A DNA stretch of 64,000 nucleotides from Govania unica. GTDB taxonomy: Bacteria > Pseudomonadota > Alphaproteobacteria > Sphingomonadales > Govanellaceae. The translations under genes were made by a program, and so were the position numbers. Where the stretch lies: assembly GCF_027920805.1 (NCBI RefSeq), contig NZ_JANWOI010000001.1, forward strand, positions 372,001-436,000, in the 5' to 3' direction. The notes below the pieces were generated by a model, which worked only from the letters and a program-made list of their open reading frames with translations, searched no databases and had not been told where the DNA came from. Position 1 is the stretch's first letter, and each line of letters opens with the position of its first letter. Shown here piece after piece: positions 8,724 to 16,102 of the stretch.

Positions 8724-8806
8724 ACGCCGCGTGGGTCCGGCTTGGCGTTCTTTACGGACTGCAGGGTCAATTTTGTCTTCATGGCGGCATTCTCCGAGCG
8801 CCCTCA

Positions 8807-8846
8807 GGCTACAGCCGGGCTACAGCGGGGCTACAGCCGGGCTACA
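8807..8846. repeat. 11-bp direct repeats upstream of the integrase (possible arm sites)
   Basis: GGCTACAGCCG (8807), GGCTACAGCGG (8818), GGCTACAGCCG (8829) and a partial GGCTACA (8840) are head-to-tail with no spacer. The period is about one helical turn, so a protein could bind every copy on one face of the DNA. They lie between the integrase gene and the tRNA fragment, where arm-type integrase or excisionase sites are found. Confidence 0.8.
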
Positions 8847-8949
8847 AAAATAGAGAGTATCGATGTCGGGGCTCGGCGTCTACTGTCTTCTAACACATTG
8901 AAAATACGTACATATGGCGGTCCCTGTTTCTTGCTGTCCTATGCTACTG

Positions 8950-8999
8950 TTGCCCTCCGAAGGCAGAGGCCAGGGGTTCGAATCCCTTCGGGTGCGCCA
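8950..8999 (+). other. 3' half of a tRNA-Arg(CCG) gene, likely attachment site (attR)
   Basis: The sequence runs from the anticodon stem to CCA. The anticodon stem is TTGCC/GGCAG around loop CTCCGAA, giving anticodon CCG. A variable region is followed by the T arm (AGGGG/CCCTT around TTCGAAT), then the acceptor 3' strand CGGGTGC, discriminator G and an encoded CCA (8997-8999). No D arm or matching acceptor 5' strand lies upstream, so it cannot make a tRNA. Such fragments mark where an element inserted into a tRNA gene and supplied a replacement 3' end. Confidence 0.88.
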
Positions 9000-9421
9000 A
9001 ATACCGCCGATTACCCTCCGTAATACGCTATAGCCGCCGAACGTACGCCTGTGCATAGAACAGAGGACGGCCTGTGCGTGAAAAAGCGTAGAAACGACGG
9101 CGCTCGGTGGTGAAAAAGTTCGAATCGCTTACGGTTGATTTGTCGATTTTTTCCTGCGCAGAAGTCGTGTAGGGGCCTTTGAACGGCAATTATGCGCCTC
9201 ATTCCCGCTATTGGGCCGACGCTGAGCAAACCATAAAGCTGCCGGTCTACTTAGGTGGCGGGAATGCCTATAAAAGGGAGTGAGTAATCAGTATCCGTGC
9301 AAGGTCGATCTTATGGAAGATGTGGGTATACTGCACATCTTCCAACAGAAATAACTCTATTGCGTGACAAAATACGCCAGCTCATCCACAGTGGACTCGC
9401 ATCTATTGGGGGATAGATTAA
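9000..9421. other. Intergenic region between the attachment site and the accessory operon
   Basis: No convincing gene is seen; the open frame on the minus strand at 9011-9229 has no recognisable motif. A short imperfect repeat is present (GATGTGGGTATACTGCACATC, about 9317-9337, with GATGTG/CACATC arms) and may be an operator or part of a promoter for the gene at 9422. A GGGGG run about 10 bp before that ATG is its likely ribosome-binding site. Confidence 0.4.
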
Positions 9422-10423
9422 ATGCCGAATTCAAATGACGAGGAGGACAAGCGTCAGCTGAAGGATTCCGTTCGGTCCATCATCCTCACTCAGGGCAACG
9501 AATTCATCAAAGAGCTGTTGCGTAAGCACAAGATTCAGATCGGCACCAAGAAAGCCGATTTTTCGAAGAACATCCTGGCCGCCATCGATGCCGGCACTCT
9601 GACGCGGCAGATGATCGAGGATTGGCTGTCCGAGGTCGAGGGCTGGGGAAACCAGCACATTTATCTGTTTCAGACACCGACGCTGCCCACCTCCGAAATA
9701 AAGGGCAAACTCCTTGCATCTGACTTCGCGAGGCTCATCGATACCGCAGTCAGCTACGAGTTTCCGCAAGAGCTGGAACTCAGCGCCATATCGCTCACAG
9801 CTGAGCATCTCTTTATCGCTTGGCACAAGGGGGCTGGCGGATGGGGGCGGACGCCGTCGAGGGACTTCGAGCGTGTGGAGGACGATGGTGAGCGATACAA
9901 ATATAAGGCCTATCGAGAGCGCTTCGATCGCTCTGTCATACGCTTCGCCTGGCGTTTCTCGGACCCATACTGCGCGGTGATGATCCAGCTCCCGATCGAG
10001 GGCGACGCGCACACGCCTATTCATGCCCTAGTGCGTGAGGATCTCAAGCACATTGGTCTCTTCGACAACGATCCGAAGCGCATCCCTCTCAGCCAAGCAT
10101 TCAAAAAGATGACGCTGAAGAAGGATACGGTCGTTCAATCCACCCGCATGATGACAGATGGTGGCCACGTCGACGTGGTTTCCACATTGACCGAGGGCGG
10201 CATCGAAGATGTGCAGGCGCTCCGGGAGGCTCGACGGGGGGTGGACGACAATAGCTTCGCCGGCGCAGACGGCCTGTTCCACTTCCTGCAAGACAAGCAC
10301 GCGGAGCTCAGCCAAAACTTGAAGGTGCAGGGGTATGGCGTCGAGAGCCGCATTCGCGTCTGGGTGCAATGCAAGCGTGAGGACGTCTACCACGTCCTCG
10401 GCGTCGTCTGGTCGAACATATGA
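9422..10423 (+). CDS. Unrecognised accessory protein with SAP-like N-terminus, first gene of a three-gene operon
   Basis: The 333-residue protein has no assignable family. Residues about 10-85 are helical, with KELLRKHKIQIGTKKADFSK followed by two helices, which resembles a SAP-type helix-extension-helix DNA-binding fold. The rest is mixed alpha/beta with many aromatic residues (WHKGAGGWGRTPSRDF, RFAWRFSDPYCAVMIQLP) and a C-terminal strand VESRIRVWVQCK. There is no signal peptide or membrane segment, so it should be cytosolic. Its stop overlaps the next ATG by 4 bp, so the two products are translationally coupled and probably act together. It could be a sensor or regulator for the hydrolase encoded next; this is inference from gene order only. 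Confidence 0.6.
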   Translation: MPNSNDEEDKRQLKDSVRSIILTQGNEFIKELLRKHKIQIGTKKADFSKNILAAIDAGTLTRQMIEDWLSEVEGWGNQHIYLFQTPTLPTSEIKGKLLASDFARLIDTAVSYEFPQELELSAISLTAEHLFIAWHKGAGGWGRTPSRDFERVEDDGERYKYKAYRERFDRSVIRFAWRFSDPYCAVMIQLPIEGDAHTPIHALVREDLKHIGLFDNDPKRIPLSQAFKKMTLKKDTVVQSTRMMTDGGHVDVVSTLTEGGIEDVQALREARRGVDDNSFAGADGLFHFLQDKHAELSQNLKVQGYGVESRIRVWVQCKREDVYHVLGVVWSNI

Positions 10424-11556
10424 CCGAGGCCGAACTGCGCTCAGTGTTTGGGGCCGCCGCCGTGAATGCTCTGCTAGCCCGCATAGCCAGTGGAGAGACG
10501 ACCGAGATCGATCCACGGCTTTCCGCAGCCTCGTTCGGCTTCGAGGAGGAGAAGACTCGCACGTTCCTTGACTCGGCCGCATATGTCGGCTTGGTCGAGC
10601 GCCGTGAGACCCTTCACTGCCCGGCCTGTCCGGAAGCGATCGAGGCAACCGCCGCAGAGAGTGAACTATGCCCTTTGTGCAAGGAGGCATTCGCTGACCG
10701 AGGCGGCGTCGAGCGACGTGTCGTCTATCGATTGCGAGTTCATGGCACGCGCGACATTCCTTGGGTGATCGTTATCCACGGGTTCAACACGCACGGCGAA
10801 TGGCAACAGGATTTCAGCTGGCGCATGGGGAACAAGCTTAAGTACAGCGCTCCGGTACTCATCTACAAATACGGTCTCATCCGCTTCAGCGTGCTTGTTC
10901 GCTGGCGTCACCGTCAGATGGCGAGGCAACTCGGAACGGCAATTCGGGCTGCCGTTGAGCACGCTAAAGCCAATAGGATTCCAGAGTCTCCTGACGTGGT
11001 GCTCCATAGTTTTGGCAGCCAACTGTTCGTCCAGTTGCTTGCGATGCCCGAGTTCGACGACCTTCGATTCGGCCGCGTCATCGCTGCGGGCACCGTGATC
11101 CGGCCCAATTACGATTGGACGGAGCGGATCTCCCAAGGCCGCCTCGAGGCCGTGTTCTGTCATTGCGGCCGTAAGGATTGGGCGGTTCCTTTCGCGCAGT
11201 ATTTCATCCCTGGAACGGGGCCTAGCGCGCGTTGGGGCTTCAGTGACGAGGCCGCCATCAACGTCATGAATGAGGACTATGGCCATGGCAGCTGCTTCGA
11301 CTTGAAGGAGTTGGAGGCCAATCTCGCCGCCGGGGGTTTGTGGGATCGCTTCTTGCGTCGTCATCGCAGCACGTTTGACAACGAGCCGAGGCTATTCAAG
11401 CCGGCGACTTGGCGCCCAATGTGGAAGCCTATCCGGGGGTTCGTGCGCATCGGGGTCGTCGCCCTGATGGCCGTTCTCGCAGCGTTCGCTTTGACCTTCT
11501 TTTCCTCAATCTGGCTGACGGGGATCGACTGTCTGGGCATAGCGAGCACTGGATGA
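10420..11556 (+). CDS. Zinc-ribbon alpha/beta hydrolase with C-terminal membrane anchor
   Basis: The 378-residue protein has four visible parts. Residues 1-65 are a helical, winged-helix-like region. A CPAC...CPLC zinc ribbon follows at about 67-90. The alpha/beta hydrolase core has oxyanion loop VIVIHGFNTHG, nucleophile Ser in VLHSFGSQL, probable Asp in CGRKDWAVPF and probable His in EDYGHGS. A hydrophobic helix lies near 348-372 (IGVVALMAVLAAFALTFF). A membrane-tethered serine hydrolase could act on lipids or small esters. It overlaps both neighbours by 4 bp (ATGA). Domain combinations of this kind occur as effectors in bacterial defence and toxin systems, but I do not recognise this one. 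Confidence 0.7.
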   Translation: MTEAELRSVFGAAAVNALLARIASGETTEIDPRLSAASFGFEEEKTRTFLDSAAYVGLVERRETLHCPACPEAIEATAAESELCPLCKEAFADRGGVERRVVYRLRVHGTRDIPWVIVIHGFNTHGEWQQDFSWRMGNKLKYSAPVLIYKYGLIRFSVLVRWRHRQMARQLGTAIRAAVEHAKANRIPESPDVVLHSFGSQLFVQLLAMPEFDDLRFGRVIAAGTVIRPNYDWTERISQGRLEAVFCHCGRKDWAVPFAQYFIPGTGPSARWGFSDEAAINVMNEDYGHGSCFDLKELEANLAAGGLWDRFLRRHRSTFDNEPRLFKPATWRPMWKPIRGFVRIGVVALMAVLAAFALTFFSSIWLTGIDCLGIASTG

Positions 11557-11726
11557 ATGTGATGCGCAACGGCTTCCGCTACTCCTTCTGGAACTACCCT
11601 TTCCCCCTTGCCGATGCAGTGGACGGAGATGCCTTTTTCATCTGCGTAGAAGAAACTGGCCCAGTAGAATTTGGAGGGTTTGCCCACCCCGAGAGGACTT
11701 CTGCCTATGTTCGATACTTATTTTAG
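11553..11726 (+). CDS. 57-residue protein, third gene of the accessory operon
   Basis: The ATG overlaps the TGA of the hydrolase gene as ATGA, and the frame runs 57 codons to a TAG. The product is acidic and aromatic-rich (SFWNYPFPLADAVDGDAFF, EFGGFAHPERTSAYVRYLF), has no Cys pair or signal peptide, and looks like a compact beta-rich domain. Overlap on both sides of the hydrolase argues that it is real. An immunity, adaptor or regulatory subunit are options. It could also be a chance frame, since it is short. Confidence 0.5.
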   Translation: MNVMRNGFRYSFWNYPFPLADAVDGDAFFICVEETGPVEFGGFAHPERTSAYVRYLF

Positions 11727-11847
11727 AGAGCTATAGCGTAAACATAGTTATCCTCTGTGCCTGGTGCGGTGCGCCAAATTTTTAAAATCTGATGCTGATG
11801 CCTGAGCCTATGCCGGAAGAACGCTGGCGCTTGTCTTAATGTCCTTG

Positions 11848-12555
11848 TCAGTTGGCGTCGGGCAGGGGCCATTGGCATCCCGGAACCGCCGTTTTGAGCT
11901 TTGCCGGGGTTAATGGTTGTAGCCATTGGATGCGGGAAATCTTGATGGGGGGTGTGAGGGTTTCGTCTTGGGATGATGCCTGATGAATATGTGTCACTAC
12001 CTCCATGCCGCTGGTGACGCGGCCGAAGGCTGCGAAGCCCTGTCCGTCTGGGTTGCGGCGGCCGCCGAAATCCAGATCTTTGGTGTCTTCAAGGGTGATA
12101 AAGAAACTTGAGGTGGCCGTATCCGGACCTAGGCGGGCCATGGAGAGGGTGCCGCTTCGATGATGCAAGCCGGTCAGTGAGGTGCGTTCCAGGGGGATGG
12201 GGGCGAAGAGATCGGGGCCACTCTGGTCGCGTCCGGCTGCTTGAATGACATTGATGGGGATTGGGTTGGCGCTTCGCCGGCTGCTCAGGACCGTTCGAAA
12301 GAATTGCCCGCCGTCATAATGTCCGGTGACGACATAGCGGAGAAAATTGCACACCGTGATCGGGGCGGCCGTCCCATAGAGTTCAAGGCCGATATCGCCC
12401 GCGCTGGTTTCAATTTTGAGGGCGATTGCCGCGGGTCCGGGGCTGGCATTGCCTGTGGTTGGTCCGAACAGACTGCTTGCTGTCATAAGACTGAAGATCC
12501 CCATGATCTTTACGGTTGAACTTAGGCTGGGCAGATAGTGTGATTTCTGGTCCAT
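11848..12555 (-). CDS. Periplasmic cyclophilin-type peptidyl-prolyl cis-trans isomerase
   Basis: The 235-residue protein starts with a signal-like segment (hydrophobic IMGIFSLMTASSLFG, then Ala/Ser/Pro) and continues as a cyclophilin fold: IETSAGDIGLELYG, APITVCNFLRYV, YDGGQFFRTV with the catalytic Arg, GTLSMARLGPDTATSSFFI and GFAAFGRVTSGMEVV. It isomerises Xaa-Pro bonds, here in the periplasm. A GGGAG lies about 5-9 bp before the ATG. It is transcribed away from a TonB-dependent receptor gene and shares its promoter region, and prolyl aminopeptidase and a peptide transporter lie downstream, so a role in handling proline peptides is plausible. Confidence 0.85.
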   Translation of the reverse strand: MDQKSHYLPSLSSTVKIMGIFSLMTASSLFGPTTGNASPGPAAIALKIETSAGDIGLELYGTAAPITVCNFLRYVVTGHYDGGQFFRTVLSSRRSANPIPINVIQAAGRDQSGPDLFAPIPLERTSLTGLHHRSGTLSMARLGPDTATSSFFITLEDTKDLDFGGRRNPDGQGFAAFGRVTSGMEVVTHIHQASSQDETLTPPIKISRIQWLQPLTPAKLKTAVPGCQWPLPDAN

Positions 12556-12697
12556 GGAGGGCTCCCGCTGCGTCCGTCAGGGTTGGCTGCTGAGTCACGT
12601 CTATTTTTGGAAATTCTGGATGCTCTGATCAACAGAAAAGTCCAAAAATCTAGCATCCAATTGAAATAATGTCACATTCTTACGTGTCAATCAATTA

Positions 12698-12727
12698 TTG
12701 ACATATCAAACTTGTTTGATGTATCTA
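12698..12727 (+). promoter_or_regulatory. Promoter with embedded palindromic operator for the TonB receptor gene
   Basis: TTGACA (12698-12703) is followed after 18 bp by TATCTA (12722-12727). Between them lies a perfect palindrome, ATCAAAC-TT-GTTTGAT (12705-12720). A repressor bound there would block the promoter. The site lies in the divergent region between the cyclophilin and receptor genes and could control both. The binding protein is unknown; the XRE-cupin regulator at 18418 is the nearest candidate. Confidence 0.55.
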
Positions 12728-12768
12728 CCTTTGTATTGTAACTCGAATTAGAACGAGGGGGGAATTAA

Positions 12769-14898
12769 ATGACGAGAACATGGGATGTCGGCACCACTGC
12801 GGTGAAACTTGTTGCGGTTGCCGGGTTGCTGTCTTCGACGGCGGCCATGGCGGAGACGGCGGTTCTGGCCGGGATTGAGGAAATCACTGTTACGGCGCAG
12901 CGCCGGGCGGAGAATTTGCAGTCCGTGCCGATTTCTATTACGGCATTTTCTGATCGCGGGCTTGAGGCACGCGGGGTGGAGACCACAGAGGATCTGGCGC
13001 AGTTCACGCCCGGTCTGACATTTTCGAACAACGCGGTGATCGGTCAGGCTTATATCCGGGGCATCGGCAGCAATCAGCTGAATATCGGATCGGATCCGTC
13101 GGTGGCGGTGAGCATCGATGGTGTTTATATCGCGCGGCCGACCGGGTCGATCCAGACCTTTCTGGATGTGGAGCGGGTCGAGGTTCTGAAGGGCCCGCAG
13201 GGGACGCTTTACGGACGCAATGCGACAGGTGGCGCGATCAACATCATCTCGCAAGCGCCGACGGCGGAGCTGACCGGCAAGGTGAGCCTATCGATGGGCA
13301 ATTATGAGGCTCTGTCGGGCGCTGCCATGGTGAGCGGTCCCATTGTTGCGGACAAGCTTCTGGCCCGGGTCAGTGTCGGCCGCGATAAGCGCGATGGCTT
13401 TCAGCTGAATGTCTTTAATGATGAACGCGTCAATAACCTCAACAACACGCAGGCGCGTGCTATTTTTGATTTTCTGCCGACCGACGGTTTGAAAATCCGC
13501 CTCGCTGGCGATATTTATCATGAGCGCAGCACACGTGGTCTTGCGGCTTATGTGACGGTACCCGGTCCGCCGACACTTCGGTTCAATACACCCATTCGTT
13601 CCGATTACGAACATGCTGACATGGATGCGCGGTTGGGGGCCAAGGTTGATGCCCATGGGCTTTCGGCGACGATCACGAAAGATATGGGGGATCTGACGGC
13701 GACGTCCATCAGTGCCTATCGTTACAGCCATTATCAGCTCAATCTCGATCTCGATTTTTCAGGCTATGCCTTTGCGCAGAATGAACCGCAGCTTGAAACC
13801 TCGAAGACTTTCACGCAGGAATTTCGTCTGGCTTCGGGCAATGATCAGCCGCTGACCTGGATCGCCGGTCTTTATTATTTGAATGAACGTGCGGCGACGG
13901 AAAATAATTATACCTTCTTCGCCACCAACATCGTGCAACGCCCGGCCGGTAAAACGCGGACCAATGCCTATGCGGCTTTTGGCGAGGCCTATTATCGTCC
14001 GTGGGAGCCGTTGCGGCTGACGGTCGGCTTGCGCTATAGCACCGAAAAGCGGGCTGTGGATGTGGAGTCTCGCACCAATGGCGTTTTGTCCAGCTTCCAG
14101 GGATCGTCGAATTTTGATGCCTTCACGCCAAAATTCGGCATTGATTTCACGCTGGCAAAAGATGTGATGGCCTATGCCTCGGTCACACGCGGTTTCAAGA
14201 GCGGTGGTTACAATGCCACATCAGTGACCAATCCTGCCTTTATGCCGGAAAAAGTCTGGGCTTATGAGGCGGGTATCAAAAGCAGCCTGTTCGACAACCG
14301 CATGCGTTTGAACGCGGCGGCCTTCTATTATGATTATACCGACCTGCAGGTGATCGAAAGCGTACCGGGGCAGCGGTCGAATATCACCAATGCCGCGGCG
14401 GCCACCATCAAAGGCCTTGAGGTCGATACCGAAGTGGTGGTGACGGAGGGGCTAACTTTGAGTGGGGCCTTGTCCCTTCTCGACGCAAAATATGACCGCT
14501 ATTCAACGATCGACAGCGAGCGGCCGTCACTGGGTCTTTTGAATCTCAAAGGCAAAACCTTGCCACGTTCGCCGAAATTCACGGCGACGCTTGGGGCTAC
14601 TTATGTGGTCGATATGAACTGGGGCAATGTGACCTTCCGAGGTGATTATTCACATACGTCCAAGATACAGTTCGTGGCCTTCAATACACCGGCTGAAATT
14701 CAGAAAGGTTATGACCTTGTCAATGCGCGGGTGACGATCGAACCGAAGAACAGCGGCTGGAATGTGTCGGCCTGGGTGCGCAACCTGACCGACACTCACT
14801 ATGCGCAGCTCATCCTGACCAACAGCGGGTTCTGGGGCACGGCCGAGTTTCCGGGCAACCCGCGGACCTATGGCCTGACGGTTGATTACAGCTTCTGA
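12769..14898 (+). CDS. TonB-dependent outer-membrane receptor
   Basis: The 709-residue protein has a signal peptide ending near AAMAET, a TonB-box/plug start EEITVTAQRRAENLQSVPIS, plug motifs GQAYIRGIG, VEVLKGPQGTLYGRNATGGA, and a C-terminal 22-strand-type barrel ending in FPGNPRTYGLTVDYSF with terminal Phe. It imports a ligand across the outer membrane with energy from TonB. Peptidase and peptide-permease genes directly downstream suggest a peptide ligand; this is inferred, since receptors of this type also take siderophores and sugars. Length is normal for the family. Confidence 0.9.
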   Translation: MTRTWDVGTTAVKLVAVAGLLSSTAAMAETAVLAGIEEITVTAQRRAENLQSVPISITAFSDRGLEARGVETTEDLAQFTPGLTFSNNAVIGQAYIRGIGSNQLNIGSDPSVAVSIDGVYIARPTGSIQTFLDVERVEVLKGPQGTLYGRNATGGAINIISQAPTAELTGKVSLSMGNYEALSGAAMVSGPIVADKLLARVSVGRDKRDGFQLNVFNDERVNNLNNTQARAIFDFLPTDGLKIRLAGDIYHERSTRGLAAYVTVPGPPTLRFNTPIRSDYEHADMDARLGAKVDAHGLSATITKDMGDLTATSISAYRYSHYQLNLDLDFSGYAFAQNEPQLETSKTFTQEFRLASGNDQPLTWIAGLYYLNERAATENNYTFFATNIVQRPAGKTRTNAYAAFGEAYYRPWEPLRLTVGLRYSTEKRAVDVESRTNGVLSSFQGSSNFDAFTPKFGIDFTLAKDVMAYASVTRGFKSGGYNATSVTNPAFMPEKVWAYEAGIKSSLFDNRMRLNAAAFYYDYTDLQVIESVPGQRSNITNAAAATIKGLEVDTEVVVTEGLTLSGALSLLDAKYDRYSTIDSERPSLGLLNLKGKTLPRSPKFTATLGATYVVDMNWGNVTFRGDYSHTSKIQFVAFNTPAEIQKGYDLVNARVTIEPKNSGWNVSAWVRNLTDTHYAQLILTNSGFWGTAEFPGNPRTYGLTVDYSF

Positions 14899-14979
14899 TC
14901 GCGGCGGTTCTGAACAGGATTGGGAGATGTCGGTGCGGACAACAGCATCGGCATCTCCCGCAGGAGAGCCGAGGATATC

Positions 14980-16065
14980 ATGAGCGAAATATTCCCTTTT
15001 GCGATGGATTACGCTGCGGCGCGGGCGGAGTTTCTGAGTGCCGCTGCCACAGCCGGAGCCCGATTGGTCTCGGCGCCTCACGGTCTGAAAGGTCCGGCCG
15101 GAGAGACCCTTGCGAGCGACGTGGCCTGGCTCGGGCCTGAGACTGCAAGCGCGGTTCTTGTGCTGCTGTCCGGGACCCATGGCATAGAAGGTGTTTGTGG
15201 GTCCGGTTGTCAGACCGCTTGGCTGCGATCGGAGGATGCCGGGCGGTTGCCGGATGATGTGGCGGTCATGCTGGTGCATGCGGTCAATCCCCATGGCTTC
15301 GCTTATATGCGGCGGGTCAATGAGGACAATATCGACATCAATCGCAACTGGATCGATTTCGCGCGGCCGCTTCCGCTCAATGCTGCCTATACGGAGTTGC
15401 GCACGGCCATTTGTCCGGCGGACTGGTATGGTCCCGGACGTGACGCGGCTGAGGCTCGGCTTCGGGACTATGCGGCAGCTCATGGCGAGCGGGCCTTGCA
15501 GGCGGTAATTACCGGCGGGCAATGGAGCGATCCTTCAGGTGTGTTTTATGGCGGCAGGACTCCGAGCTGGTCGCGGCAAACGCTTGCTATGTTGCTGACG
15601 ACCCATCTCGCACGGGCGCGCCGGATTGCCCTTCTTGATATTCACACGGGCCTTGGCGCTTATGGCGCTTGTGAAATGATTGTTCCGGCCGCAGTGGATA
15701 GCGCGGGTTTTGGCCGGGCGCGAAGTTTTTATGGGCTTGGGCTTACGTCACCGGCGAGCGGGACGTCGCATTCGGCGCCGGTGGTTGGCGACATGCTGAG
15801 CGGCGTCACCGCGCTTCTGTCCCATGCGGAGGTCACAGCGGCGGCTTTGGAGTTTGGTGTTCAGCCGACGCAGCAGATGATTACCGCCGTCCGGGCCGAC
15901 GCCTGGCTGCATGCGCATGGGGCCGGAAATATCGCAGCGGCTGCGTCAATCGCGGCAAAGATGCGGGATGCGTTCATCGGCGAGACCCTGCAATGGGAAG
16001 GCATGGTTGCGGGCCAAACCTTGCATGCCTGCCGACAGGCTGTTGCCGGTCTTTGCGGGCAATGA
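14980..16065 (+). CDS. DUF2817 / M14-like zinc carboxypeptidase family protein
   Basis: The 361-residue protein shows the zinc-carboxypeptidase layout. LLSGTHGIEG supplies an HxxE pair, NPHGF and NIDINRNW follow as in M14 enzymes, and LLDIHTGLG supplies the third zinc ligand. The family probably cleaves amide bonds in peptides or acyl-amino acids; the substrate is unknown. I chose the ATG at 14980 because MSEIFPFAMDYAAARAEF is the usual beginning, and an AGGAG lies upstream at 14962-14966. There is no signal peptide, so it acts in the cytosol on imported material. It follows the TonB receptor by 81 bp and precedes prolyl aminopeptidase by 37 bp on the same strand. Confidence 0.75.
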   Translation: MSEIFPFAMDYAAARAEFLSAAATAGARLVSAPHGLKGPAGETLASDVAWLGPETASAVLVLLSGTHGIEGVCGSGCQTAWLRSEDAGRLPDDVAVMLVHAVNPHGFAYMRRVNEDNIDINRNWIDFARPLPLNAAYTELRTAICPADWYGPGRDAAEARLRDYAAAHGERALQAVITGGQWSDPSGVFYGGRTPSWSRQTLAMLLTTHLARARRIALLDIHTGLGAYGACEMIVPAAVDSAGFGRARSFYGLGLTSPASGTSHSAPVVGDMLSGVTALLSHAEVTAAALEFGVQPTQQMITAVRADAWLHAHGAGNIAAAASIAAKMRDAFIGETLQWEGMVAGQTLHACRQAVAGLCGQ

Positions 16066-16102
16066 CCCCCGGGCCGATCTGAAAATTCACAGGAGTTTTT
16101 CT

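Larger units (their letters stand above)
5150..8999 (-). mobile_element. Small integrative element (HGGxSTG, HUH Rep, AlpA-like, unknown, integrase), left end lost
   Basis: Five same-strand genes, three of them overlapping a neighbour, are bounded on the right by a tRNA-Arg 3' fragment and on the left by an IS630 copy. The set of tyrosine integrase, AlpA/excisionase-like HTH, HUH-type replication protein and HGGxSTG protein is typical of small integrative or satellite-like elements of Proteobacteria. The orientation of the tRNA fragment puts the element to its left, with an intact tRNA-Arg expected at the opposite end. No such tRNA is in the window, so the left boundary has probably been deleted, plausibly with the IS. 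Confidence 0.7.

Noticed and set aside
8807-8846. A CRISPR array
   Set aside because: The repeats are 11 bp with no spacers and no cas genes are nearby.
8940-9000. An intact tRNA gene
   Set aside because: The anticodon arm, T arm and acceptor 3' strand are present, but no D arm or acceptor 5' strand precedes them, so it is only a fragment.
9011-9229. A minus-strand gene of 72 codons after the attachment site
   Set aside because: No motif, no ribosome-binding site noted, and the composition is basic and low in information.
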